Shown: positions 20,086-31,423, numbered from the stretch's first letter. The stretch: DNA of 64,000 nucleotides from Rhizoclosmatium globosum (GCA_002104985.1 MCGO01000140.1:35713-99712); one strand, 5' to 3'. A program made the numbers and translations. Notes: generated by a model not told the origin, from the letters alone.

Positions 20086-21981
20086 ATGTCCTCGCCACCA
20101 CCACCACCGCCACAACAGACAACGCTCAACGACGACACCATCGACAATGGATGGACACAGCACTTCGACACCACGTACCACCGCGTGTTCTGGCACCATC
20201 CTGAGAAAGGGTCGTCGTGGCTGCCTCCTTCTTCTTCTTCTTCTTCTTCTTCAAACACAAACACCGAACTACCTCAGAAACAGAACAAACTCGATGAAGT
20301 CCTCAACGAACGAATCGCTGCTTCTTCCACTTCCTCTGAACAAGAGGCCCTTCCCTCCTACGCAGCACCTCAAACTCCTCAACTGGAACCACAAGACAAA
20401 TCAACAATCGACAGATTCAACGACGATAACAAAATTAATGCTCTGGTCCAGTCCTCAAACGCACCACTTGGAATCAAGGAATCAGACACCCTTAAATCAA
20501 CAGTCGTGCATCTGTCTGACGATTCGATTGAATTGCTGAATGTGGCGACAAAGGAAGATCAAAAGTATATCTTGGCGGACTCTCCTGCCTCGGCTTCAAC
20601 GGATCCCCTTTCATATCAAAAACAACAACAATTCAACCCACCACCACAACTCCCAAATGTTTATCCTTCGTACCCAATGCATTATTCTCAATCCATTCCG
20701 AATGCACCTGTCATGCCTTTGCATCCAAACCATCAACTTGCATACCAACAACAACAATCCTACGTCCCGTCTGCTTCTTACCACTCTTACACTCCCATTA
20801 TCGTGCCTCCAATGTCATACACTCCCTCCTCCGCCTCCAATCCGTCAAACCCAGAAGAAGATGCGTACATGGCAAAACTTCCACCTGGTGCTAAAAGAGT
20901 GTCGGTGCCTTCTGTCAAACACGTTTCTTCTTCTGCTCAGTCGAGTAAAGAAAAGGTGTTGAGTGAGGAGGATGCGTATTATGCTCGGCTTCCGCCAGGT
21001 GCGAAACGGGTTTCGTATATTCCTGCTGCGGTTGCGGCTCGACAGTCTTTGTCGGATGATTCGGTTTCTGGGAAATTGTTGAGTACGGGGAATGCTAGTA
21101 GTGGTGGTACGCAGTATGGGACTCAGTCTCCTTCTCTTTCGAGAAATTCAAATAATGCTGTGGGTCCTTCTCCTTTGATGGCGGCGGATGAATTGAATGG
21201 TGGTGAACGGATTACGAGGGAGGAGAGAAGAAGAAAGGAGAGGGAACAGCAAAGAAATTCTGGTGTACGTCATTGCTGCTGTTTCAAGACTCGTCGTGGA
21301 TGTTGTTGGACCATCAGTGCCATTATTGTTGTCTTATTAGCCGGTATCGGTGTCGGCATCTACTTCCTGGTTCGTACCTCCTTCCCCCCCATCAACATTG
21401 TCGAACCCCTTTCCACTAAACAAAATAACAACCAGTGGCCAAGAATCTCATCTGTCCAAGTCTCAGAACCATACCTCGACCCAACCTCCGCCTCCCCTTA
21501 CTCCGTCTCAGGAACCCCAACCTCAGCCTCCCCAACAGCCCCCTTCCAACTCAAAATAAACCTTGCCGTGGATGTATCCGTCAAATCCGACTCCTACATC
21601 TCCATAACAGTCTCGAACGCTGATTTCTCTGGAACACTGCTCACAGACGCTGGCGTGCGTGTTCCCAACACACTCGCGTCGGGGTCAAGTGGGGGTGTGA
21701 CGTTTAATGGGTCTGGGGCAACGACAAAGTTCAAGCTTCCTGTTGCGGTTGTGTATAATGCTGTTTCGCCGGTGACGAATGTTGCGGCTGATCCGGCGTT
21801 GACGGTTCTTGTGGGGAAGTGTGCGAATGGTGGGGGTGGGACTGTGAAGATTGCTTATACTGTGAGTGTTGGGGTTTCGTGGATTAGTTGGACGGGGTAT
21901 AAGCCGTCGTTTGATGGTGTTACGCAGTTTGTTTGTCCCGATGTTGGGGCGCTTGTTGGTGGGATTTTGACTGGGGCTTAG
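20086..21981 (+). CDS. single-pass membrane protein: WW domain, LEA-2/WHy-like domain
   Basis: 631 residues, one exon, ATG after a CCAA repeat. Residues about 19-50 look like a WW domain (DNGWTQHFDTTYHRVFWHHP then SSWLPP, two tryptophans 25 apart), which binds Pro-rich peptides. Then come poly-Ser and a Gln/Pro-rich region with an internal duplication, EEDAYMAKLPPGAKRVS and EEDAYYARLPPGAKRVS. A basic, Cys-rich stretch (CCCFKTRRGCCW) precedes one transmembrane helix (about residue 405-430). The last 190 residues form a beta-rich domain ending SWISWTGYKPSFDG and FVCPD, shared with the gene at 14605. By charge the N-terminus should be cytosolic and the LEA-2-like part outside. A role in wall or stress adhesion would be a guess. 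Confidence 0.75.
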   Translation: MSSPPPPPPQQTTLNDDTIDNGWTQHFDTTYHRVFWHHPEKGSSWLPPSSSSSSSSNTNTELPQKQNKLDEVLNERIAASSTSSEQEALPSYAAPQTPQLEPQDKSTIDRFNDDNKINALVQSSNAPLGIKESDTLKSTVVHLSDDSIELLNVATKEDQKYILADSPASASTDPLSYQKQQQFNPPPQLPNVYPSYPMHYSQSIPNAPVMPLHPNHQLAYQQQQSYVPSASYHSYTPIIVPPMSYTPSSASNPSNPEEDAYMAKLPPGAKRVSVPSVKHVSSSAQSSKEKVLSEEDAYYARLPPGAKRVSYIPAAVAARQSLSDDSVSGKLLSTGNASSGGTQYGTQSPSLSRNSNNAVGPSPLMAADELNGGERITREERRRKEREQQRNSGVRHCCCFKTRRGCCWTISAIIVVLLAGIGVGIYFLVRTSFPPINIVEPLSTKQNNNQWPRISSVQVSEPYLDPTSASPYSVSGTPTSASPTAPFQLKINLAVDVSVKSDSYISITVSNADFSGTLLTDAGVRVPNTLASGSSGGVTFNGSGATTKFKLPVAVVYNAVSPVTNVAADPALTVLVGKCANGGGGTVKIAYTVSVGVSWISWTGYKPSFDGVTQFVCPDVGALVGGILTGA

Positions 21982-22334
21982 TCTTGGAAATGAGGAGGAG
22001 GTGAGGGTGGAGGTAGCATGTTCCTTATTTATTGTTTTTTATCTCTTTTTTGGAGTTTCGTGCAAGTGTAGTGCAAACAGTGCAAGTATGCAAATTAAGG
22101 GCGTCATAATTAGTTTTCCTGTTTTACGTTTACGGTTTGAAGCGGGTTTAAATATACTTTATATTGTTGTGATCTGGGTTGTTCGATGTCAAATGGCTGA
22201 TCCCACGAGGAAAACAGTTCATTGTCTTTTTCGCGTTGGTGTGGTTTCTCCCATGTGGCTCTGTTTTACAAAAAATCGTCCAAAACCGGAGAGAGCCACC
22301 TTCCCTTTCTCATCCTATCTCAACCTGAACAAAT
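21982..22334. other. intergenic region upstream of FOX2
   Basis: 353 bp holding the 3' end of the preceding gene and the FOX2 promoter. No supported gene or repeat. Confidence 0.4.
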
Positions 22335-25300
22335 ATGAGTGAATTAAGATTCGATGGACGCGTAGTGATTGTTACTGGAGCTGGAGGAGGTAACAAGGAT
22401 TTAACCACGTGTTTTCAAGGGATTGCTTAGCTAACTCACTTTGTTCAGGTCTTGGAAAGGTACGCCACTGCAGCTTGTTCTTCAGGGAAGAGGGTGGTTG
22501 TTAATAGTTCTCTTTGGTTAGGTGTATGCCTTGTTCTTCGCTTCTCGAGGTAAGGTTCCCTATTGTGTGAATGGGGGGAAGCTGACAAATGCCCTTTCTG
22601 TGATATATCAACAGGTGCCTCTGTCGTTGTCAATGACCTTGGTGGGTCTCGTGCTGGAGACGGAAGCGGAAACCACAAGGTTCGTGCTTGATCCTACTGG
22701 GGTTGAGAGTATCACGAATATTCTGAACACTCTTTGTGAATAGGCTGCTGATCTCGTTGTCAATGAGATCGTCGCTGCGGGTGGAAAGGCTGTTTCTAAC
22801 TATGATTCCGTGGAGGATGGAGACAAGATTGTTGCGACTGCTGTGAAGGCGTTCGGAAAGGTTGATATTGTTATCAACAACGCGGGTTTGTTCTCTTTTC
22901 CTCACTCGAAAACTGTAGACTAAGTCGTGTGCTAGGAATCTTGAGAGACAAGTCCTTCTCGCGTATGACTGATGATGACTGGGACCTTATCCAGCGGGTT
23001 CACGTTCGTGGTTCTTACAAGGTTGCTAAGGCTGCCTGGGACATCTTCCAGAAGCAAGGATTCGGACGAATCATTAACACTACTTCAGCTGCCGGTATTT
23101 ACGGAAACTTTGGACAGGCAAACTATGCTGCTGGTAACGTTTCCACATCCCTTCTGAAAACTCTCTACTCGAAAAGCTTATCAAAACTAAAAATACAGCC
23201 AAATACGCTCTTCACGGATTCACACTGACTCTTGCCAAGGAGGGTGAAAAGAAGAACATCTTCTGTAACTCCATCGCTCCACTCGCTGCCTCCCGTATGA
23301 CAGAAACCGTCCTCCCACCCGACATGCTCGCCCACTTGAACCCAACCTTTGTCGTTCCAGTCGTTGCATACCTCTGTCACGAAAAGACCACGGAAAACGG
23401 AGGTCTCTTTGAAGTTGGTGCCGGATTCGTCTCCAAACTTCGATTTGAGCGAAGCAAGGGTGTTATGTTCAAGGCAGACGCTACCTTTACGCCTGGCTCT
23501 GTTGCCACTCAAATTGCCAAGATTGGTGACTTTAGCAAGGAGGCGCAGTACCCATCCACCATTGCGGAGGTTGATTGGGTTGGACTTTTGGATGAGGCCA
23601 AGAAGTTGAAGACCAATGCTGCAGGTCCTAACTTGAGATTTGATGGACGCGTTGTCGTTGTTACTGGTGCTGGACAGGGTCTTGGACGAGCGTATGCGCA
23701 CTTGTTCGCTAAGGTTTGAATTTTCAACTTTGTGTTTTTAAGATTGTGTAATTAACCCGATTTTGGTTTAGAACGGAGCTTCAGTTGTCGTTAACGATCT
23801 TGGAACCTCTCACACTGGTTCTGGTGCTGCTCACAACGCCGCCGACACTGTCGTGAATGAGTTGCGTGCTTTGGGAGCCAAGGCTGTTGCCAACTACGAC
23901 TCTGTCGAAGACGGTGACAAGGTTATTGAGACCGCCATCAAGGCTTTCGGTCGCGTTGATATCGTTATCAACAACGCGGGTATTTTGAGAGACAAGAGTT
24001 TCGCCAGAGCTACTGATGCGGACTGGGACTTGGTTCACCGTGTTCACTTGAGAGGTACTTACAAGATCTTGAAGGCGGCTTGGCCACACTTTATGAAGCA
24101 GAAGTATGGACGCATTATCAACACTACCTCTGCTGTTGGTCTTTACGGTAACTTTGGACAGGCCAATTACTCTGCTGGTGAGTTTCTTTTGACTCATTTT
24201 TATACCCAATACTCATCCCACGAATAGCCAAGGCTGGTGTTATTGCTCTCAGCAACACTCTCGCTTTGGAAGGAAGAAAGTCCAACATTATTGTCAACAC
24301 TATTGCTCCAAATGCTGGTACCCGTATGACTGCTACAGTTATGCCACCAGAGATTGTCGAAGCCTTGAAGCCAGACTACATTGCTCCACCAGTCGCCTTC
24401 CTCTGTCACGAGTCTAACACAGAGCACACTGGAGGTGTCTACGAAGTTGGTTCTGGATGGGTCTCCAAGGTCCGTATCCAACGTACTGGGGGATACGGAT
24501 TCCCTGTCAACGTTACTTTGACTCCCGAGCATGTCGCTGCCAAGTGGAACGGCATCACCAACTTTGAAGACGGTCGCGCCACTTACCCAACCACCACTCA
24601 AGAGTCCTTCATGGCTGTTACTGCCAACTTTGAGAACATCGCCAAAGATGTTCCAGCAGAGAAGCCAGCTGCTGCTTCAGCTGGAAAGGAGGTTGTGTTC
24701 GCGCCAGTCAACTTTGAATACACTGAACGCGATGTCATCCTCTACGCCCTCGGTGTGAACGCCAAGCGCACTGAATTAAACCTCGTCTACGAAAACGCGG
24801 ATCCTTTCGTTACCATCCCATCCTTCGCTGTCTGCGTTGGTTTCAACTCGCAAATGCAAGTTCCTTTCGGAGACCTTCTTCCCAACTTCAACCCAATGAT
24901 GCTTCTCCACGGTGAGCAATTCGTTCGCCACGTGAAGCCTCTCCCAGTTTCTGGAAAGTTTGTCAACACTGCCAAGATTGTTGAGATTGTTGACAAGGGA
25001 AAGAGCGCTGTTATGGTTATTGGAGTTACTACCAAGGACGCCGCTACTGGTGAAGTGTACTGCGAGAACGAGTACACCAACTTCATCCGAGGAAGCGGTG
25101 GTTTCGGTGGACCATCAAAGAGCATTCGTACTGGTGCTGCCGTTGCTGCTAACGAGCCACCAAAGCGTCCAGCCGACGTGATCGTCATTGAAAAGACTCC
25201 TGATGATTTGGCTGCTTTGTACCGTTTGTCTGGAGACTACAACCCATTGCACATTGACCCACAAATGGCCGCCATGGGTGGATTCAAGGTTCCTATCTTG

Positions 25301-25633
25301 CACGGTTTGTGCAGTTACGGTATCGCATGTCGTACCATCTTGAGAGAGTTTGGAGGAAACGATCCAGCCAGCTTCAAGACGAGTAAAGTCAGATTCGCGA
25401 AGCACTTTGTGAGTTCTCTTAACTTGTCTCTCTCTTCAAATGAATGTACTAATATTTGTATTTTATGATAGTTCCCAGGAGAGACTGCTGAAATCCACAT
25501 GTGGAAGGAAGGTGCCACTGTGATTTTCGAAGTCCGCTGCGTTGAGCGCAATGCCGTTGTTATTTCCAATGCGGCTGTTGAGTTGAGAGGCGAATGGGCT
25601 AAGAAGCCAGCTCCTTCTAAGGCTAAGTTGTAA
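22335..25633 (+). CDS. FOX2: peroxisomal multifunctional beta-oxidation enzyme (hydratase-dehydrogenase)
   Basis: Ten exons: 22335-22389, 22449-22459, 22522-22549, 22615-22679, 22744-22885, 22936-23133, 23199-23713, 23772-24177, 24228-25408 and 25472-25633 (920 residues). It performs the second and third steps of fatty-acid beta-oxidation (enoyl-CoA hydratase 2 and D-3-hydroxyacyl-CoA dehydrogenase). Two tandem short-chain dehydrogenase modules each have a TGxxxGxG loop ([20 protein letters not shown]), [11 protein letters not shown], and the catalytic Y-x-x-x-K (NYAAAKYAL; NYSAAKAGV, both rebuilt across introns). A MaoC-type hydratase 2 domain follows, with [14 protein letters not shown] and HGLCSYG. 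The C-terminus SKAKL ends in a PTS1 peroxisome signal. Exon 2 is only 11 nt. Two dehydrogenase modules before the hydratase is the fungal arrangement. All introns are canonical. Confidence 0.96.
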
Positions 25634-25895
25634 GCTTTGGAGTGTGGAGTTTTGTAGTTTTTGAGCTTGTTCTCTGAGAATAAAAGAGGTTTCATTATTT
25701 ACGCCTGCATGCCTTTTAAATCTGTTTTGAGATTGTTCTGCTCTTGCAGTGGTGGTTTACTGTAGACGAAGAGGAAAGCCTGCAGATTAAAGCAAACTGC
25801 TGTCAGGCTCGCACTATTCTGCAATTTACAGTCAAACCTTTTAATTCTTACTTTTTTATTTACGTTATGATGCCAGTTTTGTAGTACGAGTCAAT

Positions 25896-25980
25896 GGCCC
25901 TGATAGCTCAGTAAGAAGAGCGCCCACCTTTTAATCCTGTACCCCTTGCCAAGGACGGTGGTTCGAGTCCACCCTAGGCC
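25896..25980 (+). ncRNA. tRNA-like sequence, type 1, locus 2
   Basis: Diverged copy of 19430-19514 with the same D-arm, CTTTTAA loop, CCTTGCCAAGG hairpin and GGTTCGAGTCC B box. Acceptor pairing is weaker here (two mismatches). Confidence 0.45.
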
Positions 25981-25988
25981 CTCATTCA

Positions 25989-26078
25989 GGCCTGGTAGCT
26001 CAGCTGGAAGAGCGTGGTACCATTGCAACAGATTTAAATCTCAGTGGGAGGGCGGTGGTGCGAGTCCACCTCGGGGCC
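25989..26078 (+). ncRNA. tRNA-like sequence, type 2, locus 2
   Basis: Diverged copy of 19523-19613, again directly after a type 1 sequence at the same 8-base spacing. It keeps TAGCTCAGCTGGAAGAGC and GGTGGTGCGAGTCCACC. Confidence 0.4.
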
Positions 26079-26192
26079 CAAGTTTTGCTTCACAGGTTAA
26101 TTGCATTCGAAATGATTTGTCTGAATTCGTGTTTAACCAACAAACATAACGGTTTGCATCAACATTTTATTGCCATTTCGAATAGAATCAAC

Positions 26193-26906
26193 TTATGCAT
26201 CCGCAGCCCACTCATTCTCACGACGTATTTGCTCCTCTTCTTCCGGTGTGAAGTCATTTTCAATATTGAACATATCACGAATCTGTGAAAATGAAATTAG
26301 CTGTCATGAAGATGAATGTAAATACTACGAACCTCTTGAGCAGTCTTTCCCTTAATCATATTGGCAACAGACTTGCATCCAAGGTCCAGCAACGCCTTAA
26401 TGTCGAGATAGTTTGCTGCGAGAATGATTTCAAACAGGACTTCATTATCGACTTTGATGAATTGAGCGTCCCATTCTTCAATATCGTCTACTCGTCGTCG
26501 TGAAGAATCCTTTGTTTGTTTGGATGCAGTGTGAAATTTGGATGTGGTGAAGGGGAGGTCATGTCAGAGACTTCAGGGCTATAACCGTAAACTATGCAAT
26601 ACAAACAATGTTATCTTTGTCTTCCTCAGCGTTTGGCAAAGGATCAGTCTTGTGATGTTCGCAGTATTCAAGCACCTGTAATGGTTGTGGAGCAAGCAAG
26701 CATATCATTAGCGCACAAACCACATCCAATCCTCCCAATTTCAGACAAACCTTCTTTAAAATAGCTGCCGTAACATTTGGAAGTGGAATTGGAGAATCAT
26801 CCGAATCGCCCACGTCCTCAAGCATGTTTTTAAGCAGGACTGATCGCTCTGCCACGATTCGGTCCACTGAAAAGGTCTGGTTGTCCGATGATGTGAGTTT
26901 GACCAT
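26193..26906 (-). CDS. SKP1: SKP1, core adaptor of SCF ubiquitin ligases
   Basis: Exons 26906-26751, 26675-26607, 26509-26333 and 26282-26193 encode 163 residues, the usual length. It links cullin-1 to F-box proteins. The BTB/POZ-like fold starts [15 protein letters not shown], then [16 protein letters not shown]. The C-terminal F-box-binding part carries [28 protein letters not shown] and [20 protein letters not shown], ending ENEWAADA. All introns are canonical and frames join exactly. It is divergent from BMT5 with 116 bp between starts. Two F-box-like candidates lie in this window (1.3-9.2 kb and 55.5 kb). Confidence 0.97.
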
Positions 26907-27022
26907 TTTGGAGTTATCTGGAATTGATTTGAGTGTTCGTAGTTCTCGCTTATGAAAAGTCGATGTGTTATTATACCTTTTCTTGGTTCTTTTTTTCTGT
27001 TCCACAAAACAATCAACCAAAG

Positions 27023-28142
27023 ATGGGTATGAAGAAGAAGTCGCTCAAGAAGACTCTTTTGGCTTCATCAGCTTTCCAGCCAAAACCTAAAATTGCAAAG
27101 AAAGGTGGGCCTGTTGTTGGTGAGTGTCGACTGTAGGCGGATCATGGCCTAACTGAACTGCTTTCGGTCAACAGCTCAATCGAACGCTCCAAAGAAGCTA
27201 AAGAATAGGAACGTGAGAGTACCTTACTCGCACGATGAGACTATGCTACGTACGTGTTTCTGCCCTGATCATATGTAATCTCACTCTCAACCACACCGTC
27301 AACAATACAGTTGTCGGAGAGGGAAACTTCAGCTTCTCAAACTCATTACTCTCAACAATATACGTTCAAGCTCCCGAGAATATGACTTCAACTTCGTATG
27401 ATTCTGAAGAAGTTGTGCATGAAAAGTATCCCGACGCCAAATCGCACCTCACTCCGCTGATTGAGAGTGGTGTGAAAGTATTCCACGGAGTAGATGCACG
27501 AGACCTTGGGAAAACGAAGGCGTTGAAGGGGAAGACGTTTGATGTTATTGTGTTCAACTTTCCGCATGTCGGCTTAGGTATATATTCTGGACCAACAGAC
27601 AGCTTAATAATATAATTTGTAGGCATCAAGGATCAAGATCGTAATGTAATGGCGAATCAGGTTTGGCTTCCAATGATTCCTTCCATTGGACTAACTGCGA
27701 ACAGGACCTGATTTCTGGCTTCTTCGAAAGTGCTCTTAAATTCTTGAAGCCGTCGGGTGAAATTGTAAGCGAATCTCTTCTTGAAATATGTTCGATAACT
27801 GTATAACAGCATATTGCTCTCAAAAACTCTGTTCCATATACTCTTTGGAACATCAAAACGCTGGGAGCTAATCACGGCCTCAGTCTTCGAACGAAAACAC
27901 CGTTTGTTCCGGAAACTATGTACCCGCTTTATGCCCACCGCCGAACAATTGGATTCGACGAACGATTGAGCACAGACGACAACGAAGATTTGAAAAGAGG
28001 TGCAGGAGATTTAGTCAATTGCTTCACTTTCGCGTTCTGGCGAAAGGAATACGCACAAAAGCAAGCCGAAAGTAAGCAGAAAAAGAAGAAGCCTGCACCC
28101 ACACCCAAAAAGGACGCTGAATACCAAAGTGATAGCGAATAA
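27023..28142 (+). CDS. BMT5: 25S rRNA uridine-N3-methyltransferase, BMT5-like
   Basis: Exons 27023-27119, 27175-27249, 27311-27577, 27623-27660, 27705-27764 and 27810-28142 give 289 residues. The family signature is the SAM-binding [13 protein letters not shown], followed by [12 protein letters not shown] (the post-II motif) and [18 protein letters not shown]. The basic N-terminus ([13 protein letters not shown]) and Lys-rich tail suit a nucleolar protein. In yeast BMT5 makes m3U2634 in 25S rRNA; the exact target here is inferred. All splice joins keep frame. Confidence 0.92.
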
Positions 28143-28286
28143 TAAACTTATCAACTTAAAAATATCGCATCCATTCCTCTTGATCTTATCTTGAAAGTCA
28201 TGCGGCCGGGAAATTCAGGAATCTGTTTTTCAAAACCAACTCGAAACCGGATCCCCCCACCTCCACTCCATTACCCTGAAACTACC

Positions 28287-28739
28287 ATGTCGGCCTTTGG
28301 AACAACATACAACCCCATGCAGTCATACACATGTTCCAATGGCATGAAACGCAAGGCATCTGATACATCTATCGAAGTGAGCAACCATTGATTATCGGTG
28401 GCTCGTTCAAAGCCACCCCGCCCTTCTTCGCTGCATATCTAACGCATCTGATAGACGGACCGACTGGCACCTCCACACATGCGACACCTTAAACTCCAAC
28501 CACTTGTATTCGCCAGTGTGCCGCAACCGCTTTCATTCACTGTCGAAGCTGTCTCAAGTTGTGTTGGATTTAGGGAGCAGCGGGTCCCTCAGCAGCAATT
28601 GCAACAGCAAGAGTTTGATGATTTTGCAGGATATGATTCGGCGCCTTCTGTGGGGAAGATGGGGGTTGTGAAGGGTGTTAGCAATGAGGATCTTGGGATT
28701 GATATGCTTTCGTTCTATGAGAGGGCTCATAACAAATGA
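28287..28739 (+). CDS. small hypothetical protein, two exons
   Basis: Exons 28287-28376 and 28455-28739 give 124 residues. The donor GAA/GTGAGC and acceptor GATAG join in phase 0. The protein has a Met/Ser/Tyr-rich start (MSAFGTTYNPMQSYTCSNG), a KRKAS basic patch, a Gln-rich centre (QQQLQQQEFDDFAGYD) and an acidic helical end. No known domain; I do not recognise it. It lies between BMT5 and the permease gene. Confidence 0.6.
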
Positions 28740-28964
28740 TGGAGAGTATTTCTCTTTCAGGGTGGGTATTTATACACCGTTTTTAGTTCGCTGCTAGCAT
28801 TAGGATGAGTTTGGCAATAAATGAGTCCATTACCATAAAATATGAGGAGGCCGCTGTGTCAGTAAATTAACGAAGAAACATTTAAATACAGCGAGGTTTA
28901 TTGGACAAACGCGGTCCTTCCAAATGAACTTATACATAAAAGAGACTCTATAAAGTATGGTTTC

Positions 28965-30606
28965 TCAAGCTGAAACAAATGCAGCGTCTTTGTTTTCAGT
29001 CTTCTCGTCAGGAACTGAAAGAGAGGCTTCGGTAGTGCTCAAGTTTCCAAGTGGACCCATGTACCACTTTCGCGCATCGACATAGTACCAAATCATGGAC
29101 AAGAACATTACGCCGACAGTAATTGGTCCGGCATAGTTCATGGTGTCTGTGGTGACTGGAACGGAAGGTGGCAAGACCAAGATGATTGACACAAATGCAG
29201 TCCAAACAACGGCAATGACGTTGATAATCAAACCAAGTGTGGGTCCCATGTTGAATGGTCCTGGAACAAACTGAATAGACTTGCGAATGTGACAGTAGTA
29301 AATCTTGTACAGAATGGTGATGGAGTACGACCAATCCATAGCAACAGTCGCGAGCGAGAAGATGGCATTGACAGCAGTAGCGGAAGCCAAGTTCAAGAGA
29401 CCCATCAACATGGAAATGAAGATGATGATCCAGACAGAGTTAACAGGGACTTGGAGCTTGGCGTTCATCTTGGCAAAGAATCCAGAGAAGGGAAGACCAC
29501 CGTCACGCGCGAAAGCGAAAACCATGCGGGAGTTGGCTTGGAGAGCAGAGATACCGATAGTGTTGGTAACAAGAATGATGAGAATCAACAAGACGATAGT
29601 TCCGTTCTTGCCGACGTTGTTGTAAAGAATCTCAACAGTTGACATTCCAGTTCCTCCTGGAAGAGCAATGCCGTTGGAGCAGGCAACGAAAGCAATGTTG
29701 AGGATGAGACCAAGGATTCCGGTTCCAGTCACGGCAGCGATGATGGAGACTGGACCTCGGATAGAAGCGCGGTGGGTTTCCTCGGCAATATGTCCAGTGG
29801 CATCATAATCTGTCATGGTCCAGCAGACAGAGAGCAAACCAAACATGATAGCAAGAGCATTAGAGTTCCATCCGGTGGCGTCAGTGACAGAGAAGAAAAT
29901 GTCGTTGATAGGAAGCTTTTGGGATTCTGGAACAGTGGCAAACAGGGCAACGATACAAGCAATAGCAGTACCAAAGTTGATGAAGACAAAGTACTTGGTC
30001 ATGACGGCCATGAACTTGGTAGAGGAGGTGTTGATGATTCCGTGCAAAACCAAGATGGCAACGTAGATTCCCACAATGGCACCTGGAGTAGCAACGTACG
30101 CTCCATCAGTGATGAGGTAAGCAGTGGCAGCAACCATTCTTGCACAAGCAAAGTCAGTGGAAGCGAATCCGGCAATTTGACCAAGAGTGTTCAACCATCC
30201 AACAACCCAGGCAACAATGGGAACCTGCTCCTTTGGAACAACAAACTTGGATGCGGTGTAAAGACCTCCGGAAATGGGGTAGGCAGAGATGATTTCTGCG
30301 ATGGAAAGAGCGATACTCATACAGAAGATGGATCCCACAAGCCACGTCCACACCACAGAGGCGGGTCCGGCAGCCAACATGGGCGTATCGAAGGTCGATG
30401 GAATGGTGGCAGCAACTCCCATGATCGAGAAGGCAAAGGACAGGGTCGAGAGTGATCCGAACTCACGAAGGAATTCCTGTCTGTATCCCTGGATTGCTGC
30501 CAGTTAGCTTTCTCTCGTGGTTAGAATATACACGTACCAAACGGGCGAGGTCTTGCTCGTCACTGTTGATGGATGCAGCCTTGACTGACTCTTCTTTCTG
30601 TGGCAT
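28965..30606 (-). CDS. amino acid/amine permease, APC superfamily (GABA/choline permease-like)
   Basis: Exons 30606-30538 and 30488-28965 give 530 residues. About twelve hydrophobic helices are visible. Family features are GYRQEFLREFGSLSTLSFAFS before helix 1, then SGGLYTASKFVVPKEQVP, GWLNTLGQIAG, and the intracellular DYDATGHIAEET. The late SRMVFAFARDGGLPFS is typical of fungal UGA4/HNM1-type carriers, which import GABA, polyamines or choline by proton symport. Substrate cannot be read from sequence. The acidic, Ser-rich N- and C-termini are cytosolic. The membrane could be plasma or vacuolar. Confidence 0.92.
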
Positions 30607-30796
30607 TGTGGTGTGTTTTGGGGCAAATTGGAAGGGGGCAAGAGGAGGCAAAGAAGAAAAAATCGTGCCTTGACATTCCCCAAAACCTGTTTGTCAACCG
30701 ATGTAAAAATAGGGCGACAAACTCATGGGCGATGAGCGATCAGAATCACAGAATGGCAAGAAGACTCTATTTCTTTGTGCGGATATCAAACTTTTC

Positions 30797-31423
30797 CTAC
30801 ACATTCAACCAAGCCTCAAGCTCTCTGGGATGGTTGAAACGTATCAAGTAGCGGTCTCCCTTCCAAACTGCGTCATCATCTATCATCTCATTCTTTGGCC
30901 ATCCTTCTCTCAACCACGTTTCCCTCAACTTTCCTTTTTCATCTCCCTGATACTTGGAAGCATACCACTGTCGAAGCATATGTCCAAAAATATTATCGTA
31001 ATCCCAAACCTGAATAGCTGTCCAAAATGTTTCTTGAATCTCTGTCCCCCAAAGCTTTTCTCCAGTCCAACACCTCCAAAATGTTCTCCAAAACAATCTC
31101 CACAATATAATATACAGAGGGTATTTCAACTCAATGACAACATTGATTTGAGGGAGGAACACATCATGAACGTCTTTCCAAAAGCCATCAGTCACAAATC
31201 CGGTGACAGAATGTTCCGCAGTGAACCTCAAGGCTTCTGCCGTAACTTCCGCCTTGTCTTTGAGGGTGAAGTTGGTGCCAGTAAAGTGGAAAGAGTCTTC
31301 CTCCAAGTGTGCGATCCCTAAACGCTGGCCGAGCATCCGTCCGAGTGTCGACTTACCGCTTCCCGATAACCCAACGATTCGGATACGGGCTGGGCGTGGA
31401 AGGTCGGCCAGTGCAGGGATCAT
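30797..31423 (-). CDS. P-loop nucleotide kinase-like protein (adenylate kinase-like)
   Basis: 208 residues from the ATG at 31423. It has a Walker A loop GLSGSGKST at about residue 19, a DSFHF motif at the usual substrate or lid position, and a Trp-rich centre (LWRLFWRTFWRCW). An Arg near the end (GDRYLIRF) fits the FlaR/topology-modulator branch of small kinases, which resemble adenylate kinases. Substrate unknown. No targeting signal seen. An upstream in-frame extension exists but has no family support. Confidence 0.75.
   Translation of the reverse strand: MIPALADLPRPARIRIVGLSGSGKSTLGRMLGQRLGIAHLEEDSFHFTGTNFTLKDKAEVTAEALRFTAEHSVTGFVTDGFWKDVHDVFLPQINVVIELKYPLYIILWRLFWRTFWRCWTGEKLWGTEIQETFWTAIQVWDYDNIFGHMLRQWYASKYQGDEKGKLRETWLREGWPKNEMIDDDAVWKGDRYLIRFNHPRELEAWLNV

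Noticed and set aside
28965..30455. Open frames on the plus strand opposite the permease gene
   Set aside because: The minus strand encodes a full APC permease with clear helices; the plus-strand products are charged, low complexity and without starts of note.
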